Assembly (NCBI RefSeq): GCF_017497975.1
Contig: NZ_JAGDEL010000002.1
Coordinates: 372,001-436,000, forward strand
Direction of reading: 5' to 3'
DNA: 64,000 bases
Source of the DNA: Metabacillus bambusae
GTDB lineage: Bacteria > Bacillota > Bacilli > Bacillales > Bacillaceae
Each line of letters opens with the position of its first letter. Position 1 is the stretch's first letter. The translations under genes were made by a program, and so were the position numbers. The notes under the pieces were generated by a model. The model had not been told where the DNA came from, ran no database searches, and worked only from the letters and a program-made list of their open reading frames with translations. This document shows positions 17,722 through 25,397 of the stretch, piece by piece.

Positions 17722-17739
17722 TTGTGAAGTTTTTCACAA
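17722..17739. promoter_or_regulatory. Rex box, upstream copy
   Basis: TTGTGAAGTTTTTCACAA has both perfect half-sites. It lies immediately upstream of the -35 box, so that the two Rex boxes flank the promoter. Confidence 0.85.
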
Positions 17740-17822
17740 ATTATACATTTACCTCAGTAAACCTCAAGTATAGCAAGGCTTTACATCTTAATTAAAGGAT
17801 GCTATTAAGCTACAAATGGCTT

Positions 17823-17890
17823 ATTGTCTGTAATTCATGTTTTATTGTCGAGTTTACGCATTATATTGTCCACATCATTATTTCATTGTC
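17823..17890. repeat. Phased ATTGTC array (array A)
   Basis: ATTGTC occurs at 17823, 17844, 17865 and 17885, i.e. at 21, 21 and 20 bp intervals, with unrelated AT-rich bases between. The array lies between the NADH oxidase promoter and the end of the mutS2-like gene. Nothing else was recognised in 17740-18017. Confidence 0.7.
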
Positions 17891-18017
17891 AAAAAAAGGT
17901 AATATTTCAACCAAAAAACAAATATATCGACCATACGACACAATTTGAATATTTTCAACACATGCCTTTAATGACCTTTCAACTAATCTCATCGGAACTT
18001 GAGCTTCTTATGAAAAT

Positions 18018-18039
18018 AGAAAGGGGTTCCCCCCTTTCT
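18018..18039 (-). terminator. Terminator at the end of the MutS2-like gene
   Basis: AGAAAGGGG/CCCCTTTCT stem with a four-base loop. It overlaps the stop codon and is followed on the minus strand by ATTTTC. Confidence 0.75.
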
Positions 18040-19939
18040 ATTCCTCGTTATGATCGATTGTTAAACCTTCAACATACTTCCGATCCATCATTTTTTTCTT
18101 TTTACGCACGCCCTTAGAATCAAAAACCTGATTTAAATCATATTCCTCTGGATACAACTCTTCAGCATCAATAAATGGTTTTACACGTTTATGATTTAAT
18201 ATCATTTTTTGTCCCTTTATTAATAACTCCATCTCTCCCATCGAATTAGGGGTTGAGACAACAATCCCTTTTGTTTGAAGGTGTGAAATCCAAACAGCAT
18301 CACCAATTTGATACGGTATCATCGATAGATTGTCTTTTTGTATTGCCTTTTTCTTTTGACTATTTCGATTATCCCGTTTAAAGGTAGCTGGAGTAATGTT
18401 ACGTTCCCCATTAGGCTGATCATAGGAAATTTCCTTCGCTCTGTTAATGATTGATGCGGGCATTCCTAGCTTTTGTGCAATTGAAAATGCCTGACTTTCT
18501 CCGCCTTTCCCTACTATAAGTTTATAAAGAGGTTGAAGTGTTTCAATATCAAAGTCCATTGATCCATTTTGAAAGCCACTAGCTTTTTCTGCAAATTCCT
18601 TAATCTCACTGTAATGGGTAGTAGCGACGATCATCGCTCCTGAGTTATATAATGCTTCTAAAATTGAAATAGCTAACCCCATTCCTTCCCTTGGATCAGT
18701 ACCTGAACCAATTTCGTCAAGAATAATTAATGTATCTTCTCGAGACTTTTGAAGAATGTCAATTACATTTCGAATATGTGAAGAAAACGTACTTAGTGAG
18801 TGCTCAATACTTTGATGATCACCAATATCTACAAAAATATCTTTTACAATACAAAAGCTGCTATTACGATCTGCAGGAATATGAAGTCCTGATTGAACCA
18901 TCATCGACAATAAACCAACCGTTTTAATTGTGACCGTTTTACCTCCTGTATTTGGTCCAGTAATAACCAATGCCATATACTCATTTCCTAATGTCATTGT
19001 TAATGGGATAGCATCCCTTCCTAATAAAGGATGTCTGGCATTTAAGATCTGGAAGCCTTCATCCTGTTGTAATTGAACTTCATTTCCACGCATGAATTTA
19101 CTTAACTTTGCTTTAGCAAAGATAAAATCATAGGAAATCATTCCTTCAATATTAATAAGCAGTTCTTGCTTATACATTGCCGTTAGATCAGTTAATTGTC
19201 CAAGAATTTTCTGAACCTCGAGTTCTTCCTCTACCTTCAAAAATAAAAGTTCATCCTGCAGCTTATTAAGATCCTTCGGCTCCATATATACGGTTTGCCC
19301 GCTCGAAGATTGATCAACGATTGTTCCTGAGAACTTTCGCTTGTATTCATTTTTAACAGGTACAACATACCTTCCATTTCTCACACTTACGACTTGTTCT
19401 TGTAGATAACTAGAAGCTGTTTTCATAATTTGAGCTAACTTTGCTTTGATCTTTTCTTCTATTGTAACGATCTTGTTTCTTGTTTTCGTTAATGACCTGC
19501 TTGCATAATCATCCACTTTATTATTGCGAATGCAACGTGAGATTTCATCTGCTATGTCTGTTAATTCATAAAGTGAATAGGCATACGAACTAATCGTAGG
19601 TGCATGGTATTCTTGCTTCATCATAAACCGTTTGATTTTCTTGACGCTATCTAAAAACGTAGCTAGAAAACCGAATTGCTCTGGTGTGAGTAAATACCCT
19701 TTATCCACTAATGCAACGATTTGTTCAACGCCATGAAGCGAGTTGACAGGAATACTTGAAGACTTTTCAATGATTGTACTTGCCTCTGTCGTTTCATTAA
19801 TCCACCTTCTTATTTTTTTCTCATCATAAATTGGTAATAGCTCTGTCGCTCTTTGCTTTGCTGCATCACTCATTGCAAATTCACTTAGTAAAGCTAATAC
19901 TTTATCAAATTCTAAACTTTCGATTGTAGTTTTGTTCAA
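18038..19939 (-). CDS. MutS2-like ATPase lacking the Smr nuclease domain
   Basis: 633 residues from the TTG at 19939, chosen because GGAGG sits eight bases before it. The order is the MutS2 one: N-terminal helical domain, core with coiled coil (about 150-300), then ABC-type ATPase with Walker A TGPNTGGKT (about 327-335) and Walker B LIILDEIGSGTD (about 403). A short basic linker and a KOW-like barrel (YQIGDAVWISHLQTKGIVVS, from about 543) follow. Ordinary MutS2 is about 785 residues; here the long post-ATPase coiled coil is nearly gone and the C-terminal Smr domain is absent. MutS2 binds ribosomes and rescues collided ones. A role here in translation is inference, supported by the unusual leader. 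Confidence 0.85.
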   Translation of the reverse strand: MNKTTIESLEFDKVLALLSEFAMSDAAKQRATELLPIYDEKKIRRWINETTEASTIIEKSSSIPVNSLHGVEQIVALVDKGYLLTPEQFGFLATFLDSVKKIKRFMMKQEYHAPTISSYAYSLYELTDIADEISRCIRNNKVDDYASRSLTKTRNKIVTIEEKIKAKLAQIMKTASSYLQEQVVSVRNGRYVVPVKNEYKRKFSGTIVDQSSSGQTVYMEPKDLNKLQDELLFLKVEEELEVQKILGQLTDLTAMYKQELLINIEGMISYDFIFAKAKLSKFMRGNEVQLQQDEGFQILNARHPLLGRDAIPLTMTLGNEYMALVITGPNTGGKTVTIKTVGLLSMMVQSGLHIPADRNSSFCIVKDIFVDIGDHQSIEHSLSTFSSHIRNVIDILQKSREDTLIILDEIGSGTDPREGMGLAISILEALYNSGAMIVATTHYSEIKEFAEKASGFQNGSMDFDIETLQPLYKLIVGKGGESQAFSIAQKLGMPASIINRAKEISYDQPNGERNITPATFKRDNRNSQKKKAIQKDNLSMIPYQIGDAVWISHLQTKGIVVSTPNSMGEMELLIKGQKMILNHKRVKPFIDAEELYPEEYDLNQVFDSKGVRKKKKMMDRKYVEGLTIDHNEE

Positions 19940-19970
19940 TGTTTGAACCTCCATTTGTTTTAATTGAAAT

Positions 19971-20010
19971 AAAAAAAAGGTGATGAACATTGGTTGTTCA
20001 TCACCTTTTT
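19971..20010 (-). terminator. Leader terminator T2
   Basis: AAAAAGGTGATGAACA pairs with TGTTCATCACCTTTTT around a 5-base loop, then eight T on the minus strand. It lies between the leader and the ribosome site of the MutS2-like gene, so expression requires readthrough or another promoter. Confidence 0.8.
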
Positions 20011-20139
20011 AAAACCTCTACCTATTAAGCAGACCATGCCTAATAACCATATTTGCCCATTAGAAAAACTCGCCTTTGAAAATCGCAAAAGCCAAAGTTT
20101 TCCTTATGCTATCATCTTTAAGGAATAATTTGATAGCAT

Positions 20140-20167
20140 AAAAAAACGTGCTTAAACAAAAGCACGG
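20140..20167 (-). terminator. Leader terminator T1
   Basis: CGTGCTT/AAGCACG stem followed by seven T on the minus strand. Confidence 0.8.
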
Positions 20168-20314
20168 ATTTGTACGAGCACTATGCAAAGAGATCGCAAA
20201 TTGTGTACGATAACCGTTTTGTTCTTAACCCTCTACAGAAACATACTCAAATAAACCTTTAAAATCGTAAAAGTTTTTTCAAGCTTATTCATGTAGATGA
20301 AGTATTTACTTCGA

Positions 20315-20338
20315 TTAGTTAAGAACAGAAACCCTCAC
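20315..20338 (-). CDS. Putative leader peptide MRVSVLN
   Basis: A GTG start with AGGAG nine bases upstream opens a 7-codon frame (MRVSVLN then TAA), about 30 bases after the likely transcription start. Its last three codons, GTTCTTAAC, are exactly complementary to GTTAAGAAC 88 bases downstream. Translation or stalling here would therefore change the RNA fold. It is too short to judge by sequence alone. Confidence 0.45.
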   Translation of the reverse strand: MRVSVLN

Positions 20339-20427
20339 AAAAAACATCTCCTAAAATATTGTTACCTATAAAATAACAGAACTCAGGATTAACTGTCAAT
20401 ATAAGGATAACCATTTACAGCCCATTT

Positions 20428-21207
20428 TTAGCTACTTCGAATCTCTTCAATACTTTTACCACCTAAAAAAGCATGACCAGTTTTCAAATTCGCGATTGTT
20501 TCAAAACCTGATTTCTTATAAACCTTCTCAACTCTTTCACTTATCGGCATCACCCAAAATCGTTCTACATGATTCTTTGCCACTTCAGCTTGAATATGAT
20601 GAATCAGCTGTCCAATCAAACCCTTACCTCGGTAGGCTTCCAATGTAGCTACATTCTCTAGTCTAGCATCCTGTTCATACTGGAATATACATGCAGTTGA
20701 ACAAGGGACACCATCATATTTTAATAAATAGTGAGTATAGGCCTCTTGTGAAAATTCCTCTTCAAAGGCTTTTTCCCTAATTGATCCACCTAGCTCTTTA
20801 ATTTGGCATTCGATATTTATAGCATCTTGTTTATTTTCACTTGTTACTTTTTCAATTGTTACATTTTGATCCTTTACTAAATCAACCTTTGTTTTCCAAA
20901 GTTGAATAGGGCAATCAAATTCTTCAAATCCAAACCCTTTATGTTTAAGAGCAGTAATAAAACCTGAATGCCCTTCATAGTGGGATAGATAAAATCTTGG
21001 AATTAATTGTTGAGCCTGATAAAAAGAAATAACCTCATCAATGATCTTTTCATAATCACCATCGTAAGAAGAAATATGTGCATGATTTGCATCATAATAG
21101 TTTGGTTGATTTTTATTATAAAAAAGATAGCCCCAGCCTGTTTCTAGCTTTGTTGAAAACGAAGAAACATACGCAATATCTAACGCTCCCATATATTTTT
21201 CGATCAT
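20428..21207 (-). CDS. GNAT N-acetyltransferase
   Basis: 259 residues from the ATG at 21207 (GGGGGA before it). The N-terminal 115 residues look like a degenerate GNAT-like domain (YYDANHAHI, PRFYLSHYEG). A canonical C-terminal GNAT domain follows, with acetyl-CoA motif NVATLEAYRGKGLIGQLIHHI (about residues 192-212) and the ending VYKKSGFETIANLKTGHAFL. It acetylates an unknown substrate. It lies upstream of the MutS2-like leader on the same strand, with no clear terminator directly after its stop; T1 in the leader would end readthrough. Confidence 0.8.
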   Translation of the reverse strand: MIEKYMGALDIAYVSSFSTKLETGWGYLFYNKNQPNYYDANHAHISSYDGDYEKIIDEVISFYQAQQLIPRFYLSHYEGHSGFITALKHKGFGFEEFDCPIQLWKTKVDLVKDQNVTIEKVTSENKQDAINIECQIKELGGSIREKAFEEEFSQEAYTHYLLKYDGVPCSTACIFQYEQDARLENVATLEAYRGKGLIGQLIHHIQAEVAKNHVERFWVMPISERVEKVYKKSGFETIANLKTGHAFLGGKSIEEIRSS

Positions 21208-21522
21208 CGTGTCTTCCCCCAAAGTTTATCGTATTGATTTGTTATGCTTATCATAGCAATTATTTACATCTAGCTACCACTTCTTTTTTGATCATGGTGA
21301 AAAAGGTGACGCAACCTTTAAACCCTTTAAATTTGCTATTTCTGAATCATTGTCCACTCATCCAATAATCGTTTAGCCGTAGATTTTGGAAAGTTGAATG
21401 ATTGCCATTCTGTTGTCCCTTGATTTCATTCAATCGCTTGTTCTTTTTTACATTTTTCACTCAACTTTTTCTCTAATATTTCATTTTTTAATGGTAGGAT
21501 AGGTTAAACTGTTTTTATTGAA

Positions 21523-21741
21523 GGCTGTTTTCACAAACTTTGTTGCTATTTACCAAGTAGTACGGTGTGGTTGATTGCAGCGAGAGATGCTCGCTTTCCG
21601 CGGGGCGGGCGGTGAGCCTCCTCGGCGTAAACACCTGCATGAGTCTCACCTGTCCCGCTGCTCCCGCAGGAGTCTCGCAATCCGTTCCAATCAACCTTAA
21701 ACAGTTTTCGTTTTAAAAGCAGCAATCTATTAAAAAGAGCC
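21523..21741. mobile_element. 219-bp MITE, copy 2, with 8-bp target duplication
   Basis: Inverted copy of the element at 633-851, identical in length. It is flanked by perfect 8-bp repeats TTATTGAA (21515-21522 and 21742-21749). The right-hand duplication runs straight into GAAAGGAG, the ribosome site of the response regulator gene that starts at 21761, so the insertion separates that gene from its original upstream DNA. The remainder of the gap 21208-21514 shows no recognisable feature. Confidence 0.9.
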
Positions 21742-21760
21742 TTATTGAAAGGAGTTAGAT

Positions 21761-22438
21761 ATGATGAATGTTTTGTTAGCCGAAGATGACGTTAAGCTTG
21801 GCGAGCTTATTACATATATGCTAGAAAAAAAGGCAAATTACCAAGTTGAATGGGTTCAAACTGGTGAGGATGCTTATGATTATGCAAGTGCATCTCATTA
21901 TGATGTCATTATTATGGACTGGATGATGCCTAATGGTGATGGAGTTGAGATTTGTAGACGACTAAGAAACGATAGCTACGGTGGAGCAATTTTAATGTTA
22001 ACAGCTAAGGATGCTCTTCAGGATCGTGTTGTTGGCCTAGATGCTGGTGCAGATGATTATCTTGTGAAGCCGTTCGAGATTGATGAGCTGTTAGCAAGAC
22101 TTCGAGCACTAGCCCGTCGTAATTTTTCACCAATTCGTGAAGAAATACTTACGATTGATGGCCTTTCAATCAATCGAACAAGCCAATCCCTGCAAATGGA
22201 TCAACAGGTGATACAATTAACCCCTCGAGAATACCAGCTACTAGACTTATTGGTACAAAATAAAGGACAAGTATTAACAAGAGACATTATTTTTGATCGT
22301 ATATGGGGAAATGAAACAGATGTTTCGTATAAAACAATTGATGCTACAGTGAAATTACTTCGTAAAAAGCTAACCAAGTTTGAAAAGGGAGATTGGTTAC
22401 AAAGCATCAGAGGGGTAGGATATAAGCTTGATACGTAA
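21761..22438 (+). CDS. OmpR-family response regulator
   Basis: 225 residues. Acidic pocket AEDD near residue 8, phosphorylated Asp in IIMDWMMPNGDG (about residue 53), Lys in LVKPFE (about 103). A winged-helix effector domain follows (about 130-223, LTPREYQLLDLLV, SIRGVGYKLD). The end overlaps the kinase gene by 11 bp, showing a two-gene unit. The PspA-type pair 280 bp downstream is the obvious candidate target. A MITE sits 20 bp before the start, so the promoter is either in the MITE or beyond it. The family of this pair was not identified. Confidence 0.9.
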   Translation: MMNVLLAEDDVKLGELITYMLEKKANYQVEWVQTGEDAYDYASASHYDVIIMDWMMPNGDGVEICRRLRNDSYGGAILMLTAKDALQDRVVGLDAGADDYLVKPFEIDELLARLRALARRNFSPIREEILTIDGLSINRTSQSLQMDQQVIQLTPREYQLLDLLVQNKGQVLTRDIIFDRIWGNETDVSYKTIDATVKLLRKKLTKFEKGDWLQSIRGVGYKLDT

Positions 22439-23804
22439 ACGACATGACCTATTCTCGAAAACACAGCAAATGTTAACAGTAAAATACAGCTTACTCATTA
22501 TTTTGTTTCTATTATTATTTATCATTATTCTTTATTCAATTGTTTATATTTGGTTTACAACTGCCGAGAAAAATGAATTACGAGATACAGCACAGCATGA
22601 AGCAGATTTGGTTGAAACATTTTTGTCTATGGACTACGACAATGGCCCAAACGATAGGAAAGCTAATCCACAATTTGTGACCACAGATAGTGATCAATTA
22701 TTTTATTATGTAATGAACAATCGAGGTGAATTAGTCTTACAAAATGAGCAGCTTCCCCTTCTCCAAACTGAATTTATCACGATCATTTCAGAGTGGAAGC
22801 CGCAAAGAGAAGAATTGCAGAATGCGGATATCATTATTGATCGTAAACAATTCATGCAGAATAATGAGGAAAATCGATTTTCAACCTATGGACCGAAAAA
22901 TCAACAGCTGGAGCTCCTTATGATTGCAAAGCCAATCTATGACCGAAACCAACTTGTTGGCTATCTCTATATCGGTCAAAATATCACTGATTTAACTCAC
23001 CTTTTAAAGGGACTTTTTAGGATCTTAGTGATTTCAACTCTCATTTTTTCAGGTGTTGCTTTTTATTTAAGTAGAATGATGTCAAAACGGGCAATGATTC
23101 CAATCGAGCAAGCTTTTAAGCGACAACAGGAGTTTGTAGCAGATGCGTCCCATGAATTAAGAACACCTTTAAGTGTCATGTTGTCTTCATTAGATATATT
23201 AGAAATGGAGGACCAGCACCAAAATGAAATTTCGACAAAAATGGTCGGCAACTTAAAAGAAGAAGTGAAGCGAATGACCGGACTTGTTGGGGATTTACTG
23301 ACTTTAGCAAGATCTGATTCAGATGATCAAAAGATTGCATTTGAAGTATTTGACTTGGTTCCTATTTCCCAACGAGCAATCGATTCTTTTGAAGCTCATG
23401 CTCATACAAAAAATATCCAGCTGGAATTAAAGAGTCCAGCATCTATTAAGATCAACGGAAATATAGAACGTTTGACCCAGCTACTTTATATTCTACTTGA
23501 TAATGCCATTAAATATTCTCACGATTCTGGTTCAATATCATTGTCTATATGGAAAGAATCAAATATGATTTTTATCTCTGTAAAGGATACAGGAATTGGG
23601 ATTGATGCTAAAGACCTAGCCAATATATTTGATAGATTTTACCGTATCGATAAAGCTAGAACAAGACATCTTGGTGGTCATGGACTAGGTTTATCAATTG
23701 CAAAATGGATCGTAGACATACACGGTGGTCGAATAACTGTAGAAAGTAGTGTTGGTGAAGGAAGTACGTTTCTAGTGAAAATTCCATATAAGGATAGCTT
23801 GTAG
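22428..23804 (+). CDS. Sensor histidine kinase
   Basis: 458 residues. Two membrane helices (about 20-42 and 185-206) flank an extracellular sensor of about 140 residues. A linker, HisKA (FVADASHELRTPLSVMLSSL, His near 242) and ATPase (LLDNAIKYS, DTGIGIDAKDL, GHGLGLSIAKWIVDIHGG) follow. This is the common OmpR-partner architecture. The sensed signal is unknown. Its stop codon lies inside the stem of the following terminator. Linked genes suggest a role in envelope stress. Confidence 0.9.
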   Translation: MIRKRHDLFSKTQQMLTVKYSLLIILFLLLFIIILYSIVYIWFTTAEKNELRDTAQHEADLVETFLSMDYDNGPNDRKANPQFVTTDSDQLFYYVMNNRGELVLQNEQLPLLQTEFITIISEWKPQREELQNADIIIDRKQFMQNNEENRFSTYGPKNQQLELLMIAKPIYDRNQLVGYLYIGQNITDLTHLLKGLFRILVISTLIFSGVAFYLSRMMSKRAMIPIEQAFKRQQEFVADASHELRTPLSVMLSSLDILEMEDQHQNEISTKMVGNLKEEVKRMTGLVGDLLTLARSDSDDQKIAFEVFDLVPISQRAIDSFEAHAHTKNIQLELKSPASIKINGNIERLTQLLYILLDNAIKYSHDSGSISLSIWKESNMIFISVKDTGIGIDAKDLANIFDRFYRIDKARTRHLGGHGLGLSIAKWIVDIHGGRITVESSVGEGSTFLVKIPYKDSL

Positions 23805-23827
23805 AGAAAATTCTACAAGCTTTTTTA
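23796..23827 (+). terminator. Terminator after the two-component pair
   Basis: AGCTTGTAGA/TCTACAAGCT stem followed by six T. Confidence 0.9.
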
Positions 23828-23879
23828 ATATCGCATAAAAGAACGCACTCTCCCTTTTAAGGAAGGCAAGGATTCTCTA

Positions 23880-23966
23880 TTTATCTACGAAAATGATCAA
23901 TTTATCTTTGATTTTTTCTATTTATCTACGATTTTTCTAATTTATCTTCGATTTTCCCAATTTATC
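23880..23966. repeat. Phased TTTATC array (array B)
   Basis: TTTATC starts at 23880, 23901, 23921, 23941 and 23961, i.e. 21, 20, 20 and 20 bp apart. The first four are followed by TACGA, TTTGA, TACGA and TTCGA. It lies between the kinase terminator and the promoter region of the LiaI-like/PspA operon. Confidence 0.75.
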
Positions 23967-24028
23967 GATTATTCGACAAAAATCTACCTTTCTAGCTTTT
24001 TATTATTTTTTTTTACACGCTCTTCTAT

Positions 24029-24047
24029 TTTTCACCGTCTTTTCACC
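24029..24047 (+). promoter_or_regulatory. Tandem TTTTCACC repeats, candidate response-regulator site
   Basis: TTTTCACC occurs at 24029 and 24040, an 11-bp spacing, i.e. about one helical turn, as expected for an OmpR-type dimer. It is about 60 bp upstream of the LiaI-like gene, just before an AT-rich TATACATATAG region that could be the -10. Confidence 0.45.
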
Positions 24048-24105
24048 AAACTCTATTAAATTATACATATAGCAAGTTAAGTACAACTTGAAAGGAGGTG
24101 AAGAA

Positions 24106-24615
24106 ATGAAGAGAACGAGAAAAAGTCCTTTACTTTGGATTGGGATTGCCATACTCGGACTAATTGTCCTATCGATCCTATTAAATGTGATTGGGCATTT
24201 CTTTACACAAACTTCAGTCCATCAACATATGGGACATGGACGAGGTGGTGGCTTTAATCATGGAGGTGCAAGATTTGGAAACCACATGAACATGTTCGAT
24301 TTTCCACTTTTACCGTTCCTTGTTTCTATAGGATTAATTGCTTTAGGCTGGTGGATTTGGAAAAAGGCGGATGGTGAATCAGTGAAGAAATGGGTAGGTA
24401 TTTTCTTGCTAACAGTTGGGTTGTTTTCAATCTTACCACTGATTATTGCAATTCCAGTGTTATTACTAGCATTATATCTAGCTTTTAAAGAAAAAAAGGC
24501 GGATACAGATTTTATAGATGAACCAATCATAGTTACTTCCCCTTCATATCATACAACTACTCACGATATTCTTGATGAATGGGAACGTAAAACAAATAAG
24601 GAGAATGATAAATAA
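24106..24615 (+). CDS. LiaI-like membrane protein
   Basis: 169 residues from the ATG after AAAGGAGGTG. A basic head, one helix (about 8-32), a His/Gly-rich extracellular loop (HQHMGHGRGGGFNHGG, about 38-55), then three helices between about 63 and 135 and a charged cytosolic tail. It overlaps the PspA gene by one base (TAATG). In Bacillus, LiaI or similar proteins dock PspA/LiaH on the membrane. The His-rich loop suggests metal or pH sensing, which is inference. The exact family was not certain. Confidence 0.65.
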   Translation: MKRTRKSPLLWIGIAILGLIVLSILLNVIGHFFTQTSVHQHMGHGRGGGFNHGGARFGNHMNMFDFPLLPFLVSIGLIALGWWIWKKADGESVKKWVGIFLLTVGLFSILPLIIAIPVLLLALYLAFKEKKADTDFIDEPIIVTSPSYHTTTHDILDEWERKTNKENDK

Positions 24616-25274
24616 TGGGGATTTTTAAACGTGTAAAAACAATAGCAGTTGCCGATATGAACCACAAATTGGACAAATATGAGGATCCAATAAGTATGGT
24701 AAAACAGTATATTAGAGAGCTTGAAACAGAGCTTGAAAAGGCGCAATCTGCATTAGCAAATCAAATTTATTTTGAACAAAAACATGAAGGGTTAATTGAA
24801 CAGGTTAAAACAGCAATTGATAACCGTAAAAGACAACAACAATTAGCACTAGAAAAAAATAATGACGATATGGCTAAGCTAGCAATCCATGATCGAATTG
24901 AGCAGGAGAAAAAGCTACAAGCCCTTGAGCAACAACTAGCGTCTATTAAAAATCAAACAAAACAATTAAAAGCTCAAGTTGTAAAATTAAAGGATACTTA
25001 TGCTGAATTACAAAATCGCAAAGCATTACTTATATCAAGAGCAAATGCCGCACAAACAACTTATAGCATTAAAAGCACATTACACTCTTCTCAATCTGAA
25101 AATATCTTGAATGGCTTTGCTAGAATGGAAGATAAAGTACTACGCTTAGAGGCTCAAGCAAGTGCTCAGGATTACTTGTACGAAAAAGATCACTTAAATG
25201 AAAAGACGTATTCTGTAGAAGTTGAAGAGGAATTTATAAAAGCAAAAGAAGCAATCAACGAAAAGCAAGCTTAA
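24615..25274 (+). CDS. PspA/IM30 family membrane-stress protein (LiaH-like)
   Basis: 219 residues, almost entirely coiled coil after the amphipathic N-terminal helix MGIFKRVKTIAVADMNHKLD. EDPISMVKQYIRELETELEK and the long Gln/Lys/Glu-rich helices are typical. PspA/LiaH proteins assemble into large rings or rods that stabilise damaged membranes. Length is near LiaH (225). It follows the LiaI-like gene with a one-base overlap, and a two-component system lies upstream. This system resembles LiaIH controlled by LiaRS, but the regulator here is OmpR-type rather than NarL-type. Confidence 0.9.
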   Translation: MGIFKRVKTIAVADMNHKLDKYEDPISMVKQYIRELETELEKAQSALANQIYFEQKHEGLIEQVKTAIDNRKRQQQLALEKNNDDMAKLAIHDRIEQEKKLQALEQQLASIKNQTKQLKAQVVKLKDTYAELQNRKALLISRANAAQTTYSIKSTLHSSQSENILNGFARMEDKVLRLEAQASAQDYLYEKDHLNEKTYSVEVEEEFIKAKEAINEKQA

Positions 25275-25280
25275 AAAGGC

Positions 25281-25320
25281 AAAGAACCTGCTCAAAAATA
25301 GGACAGGTTCTTTTCTCTTT
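25281..25320 (+). terminator. Terminator after the PspA-type operon
   Basis: AAAGAACCTG pairs with CAGGTTCTTTT, followed by CTCTTTT. Confidence 0.85.
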
Positions 25321-25397
25321 TAATAGAGCAGAATCATTATCTATGTATTGTATTAAACAACATCATACCCTTGATCTTCAATCGTATTCTTCAATTC

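Larger units (their letters stand above)
19940..20400 (-). promoter_or_regulatory. Long attenuator-like leader of the MutS2-like gene
   Basis: About 430 bases separate a promoter at 20394-20399 from the TTG start. The -35 is TTGACA and the -10 is TATTTT after 18 bp. In order the leader contains: a 7-codon reading frame with its own AGGAG; a 9-bp long-range stem (20318-20326 with 20221-20229); terminator T1 (20140-20167); a hairpin TATGCTATCA/TGATAGCATA (20105-20140) that overlaps the T-run of T1; and terminator T2 (19971-20010) 32 bp before the start. The layout resembles ribosome-stalling attenuators of antibiotic resistance genes. No T-box or known riboswitch motif was found. Confidence 0.6.

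Noticed and set aside
17823-17890. Array A, and likewise B and C, as CRISPR
   Set aside because: Conserved core is only 6-7 bases, spacers are 13-15 bases, and no cas genes are present.
19940-20400. T-box or known riboswitch in the MutS2-like leader
   Set aside because: No AGGGTGGNACCGCG box, specifier loop or known aptamer motif was found; only an upstream frame, stems and terminators.
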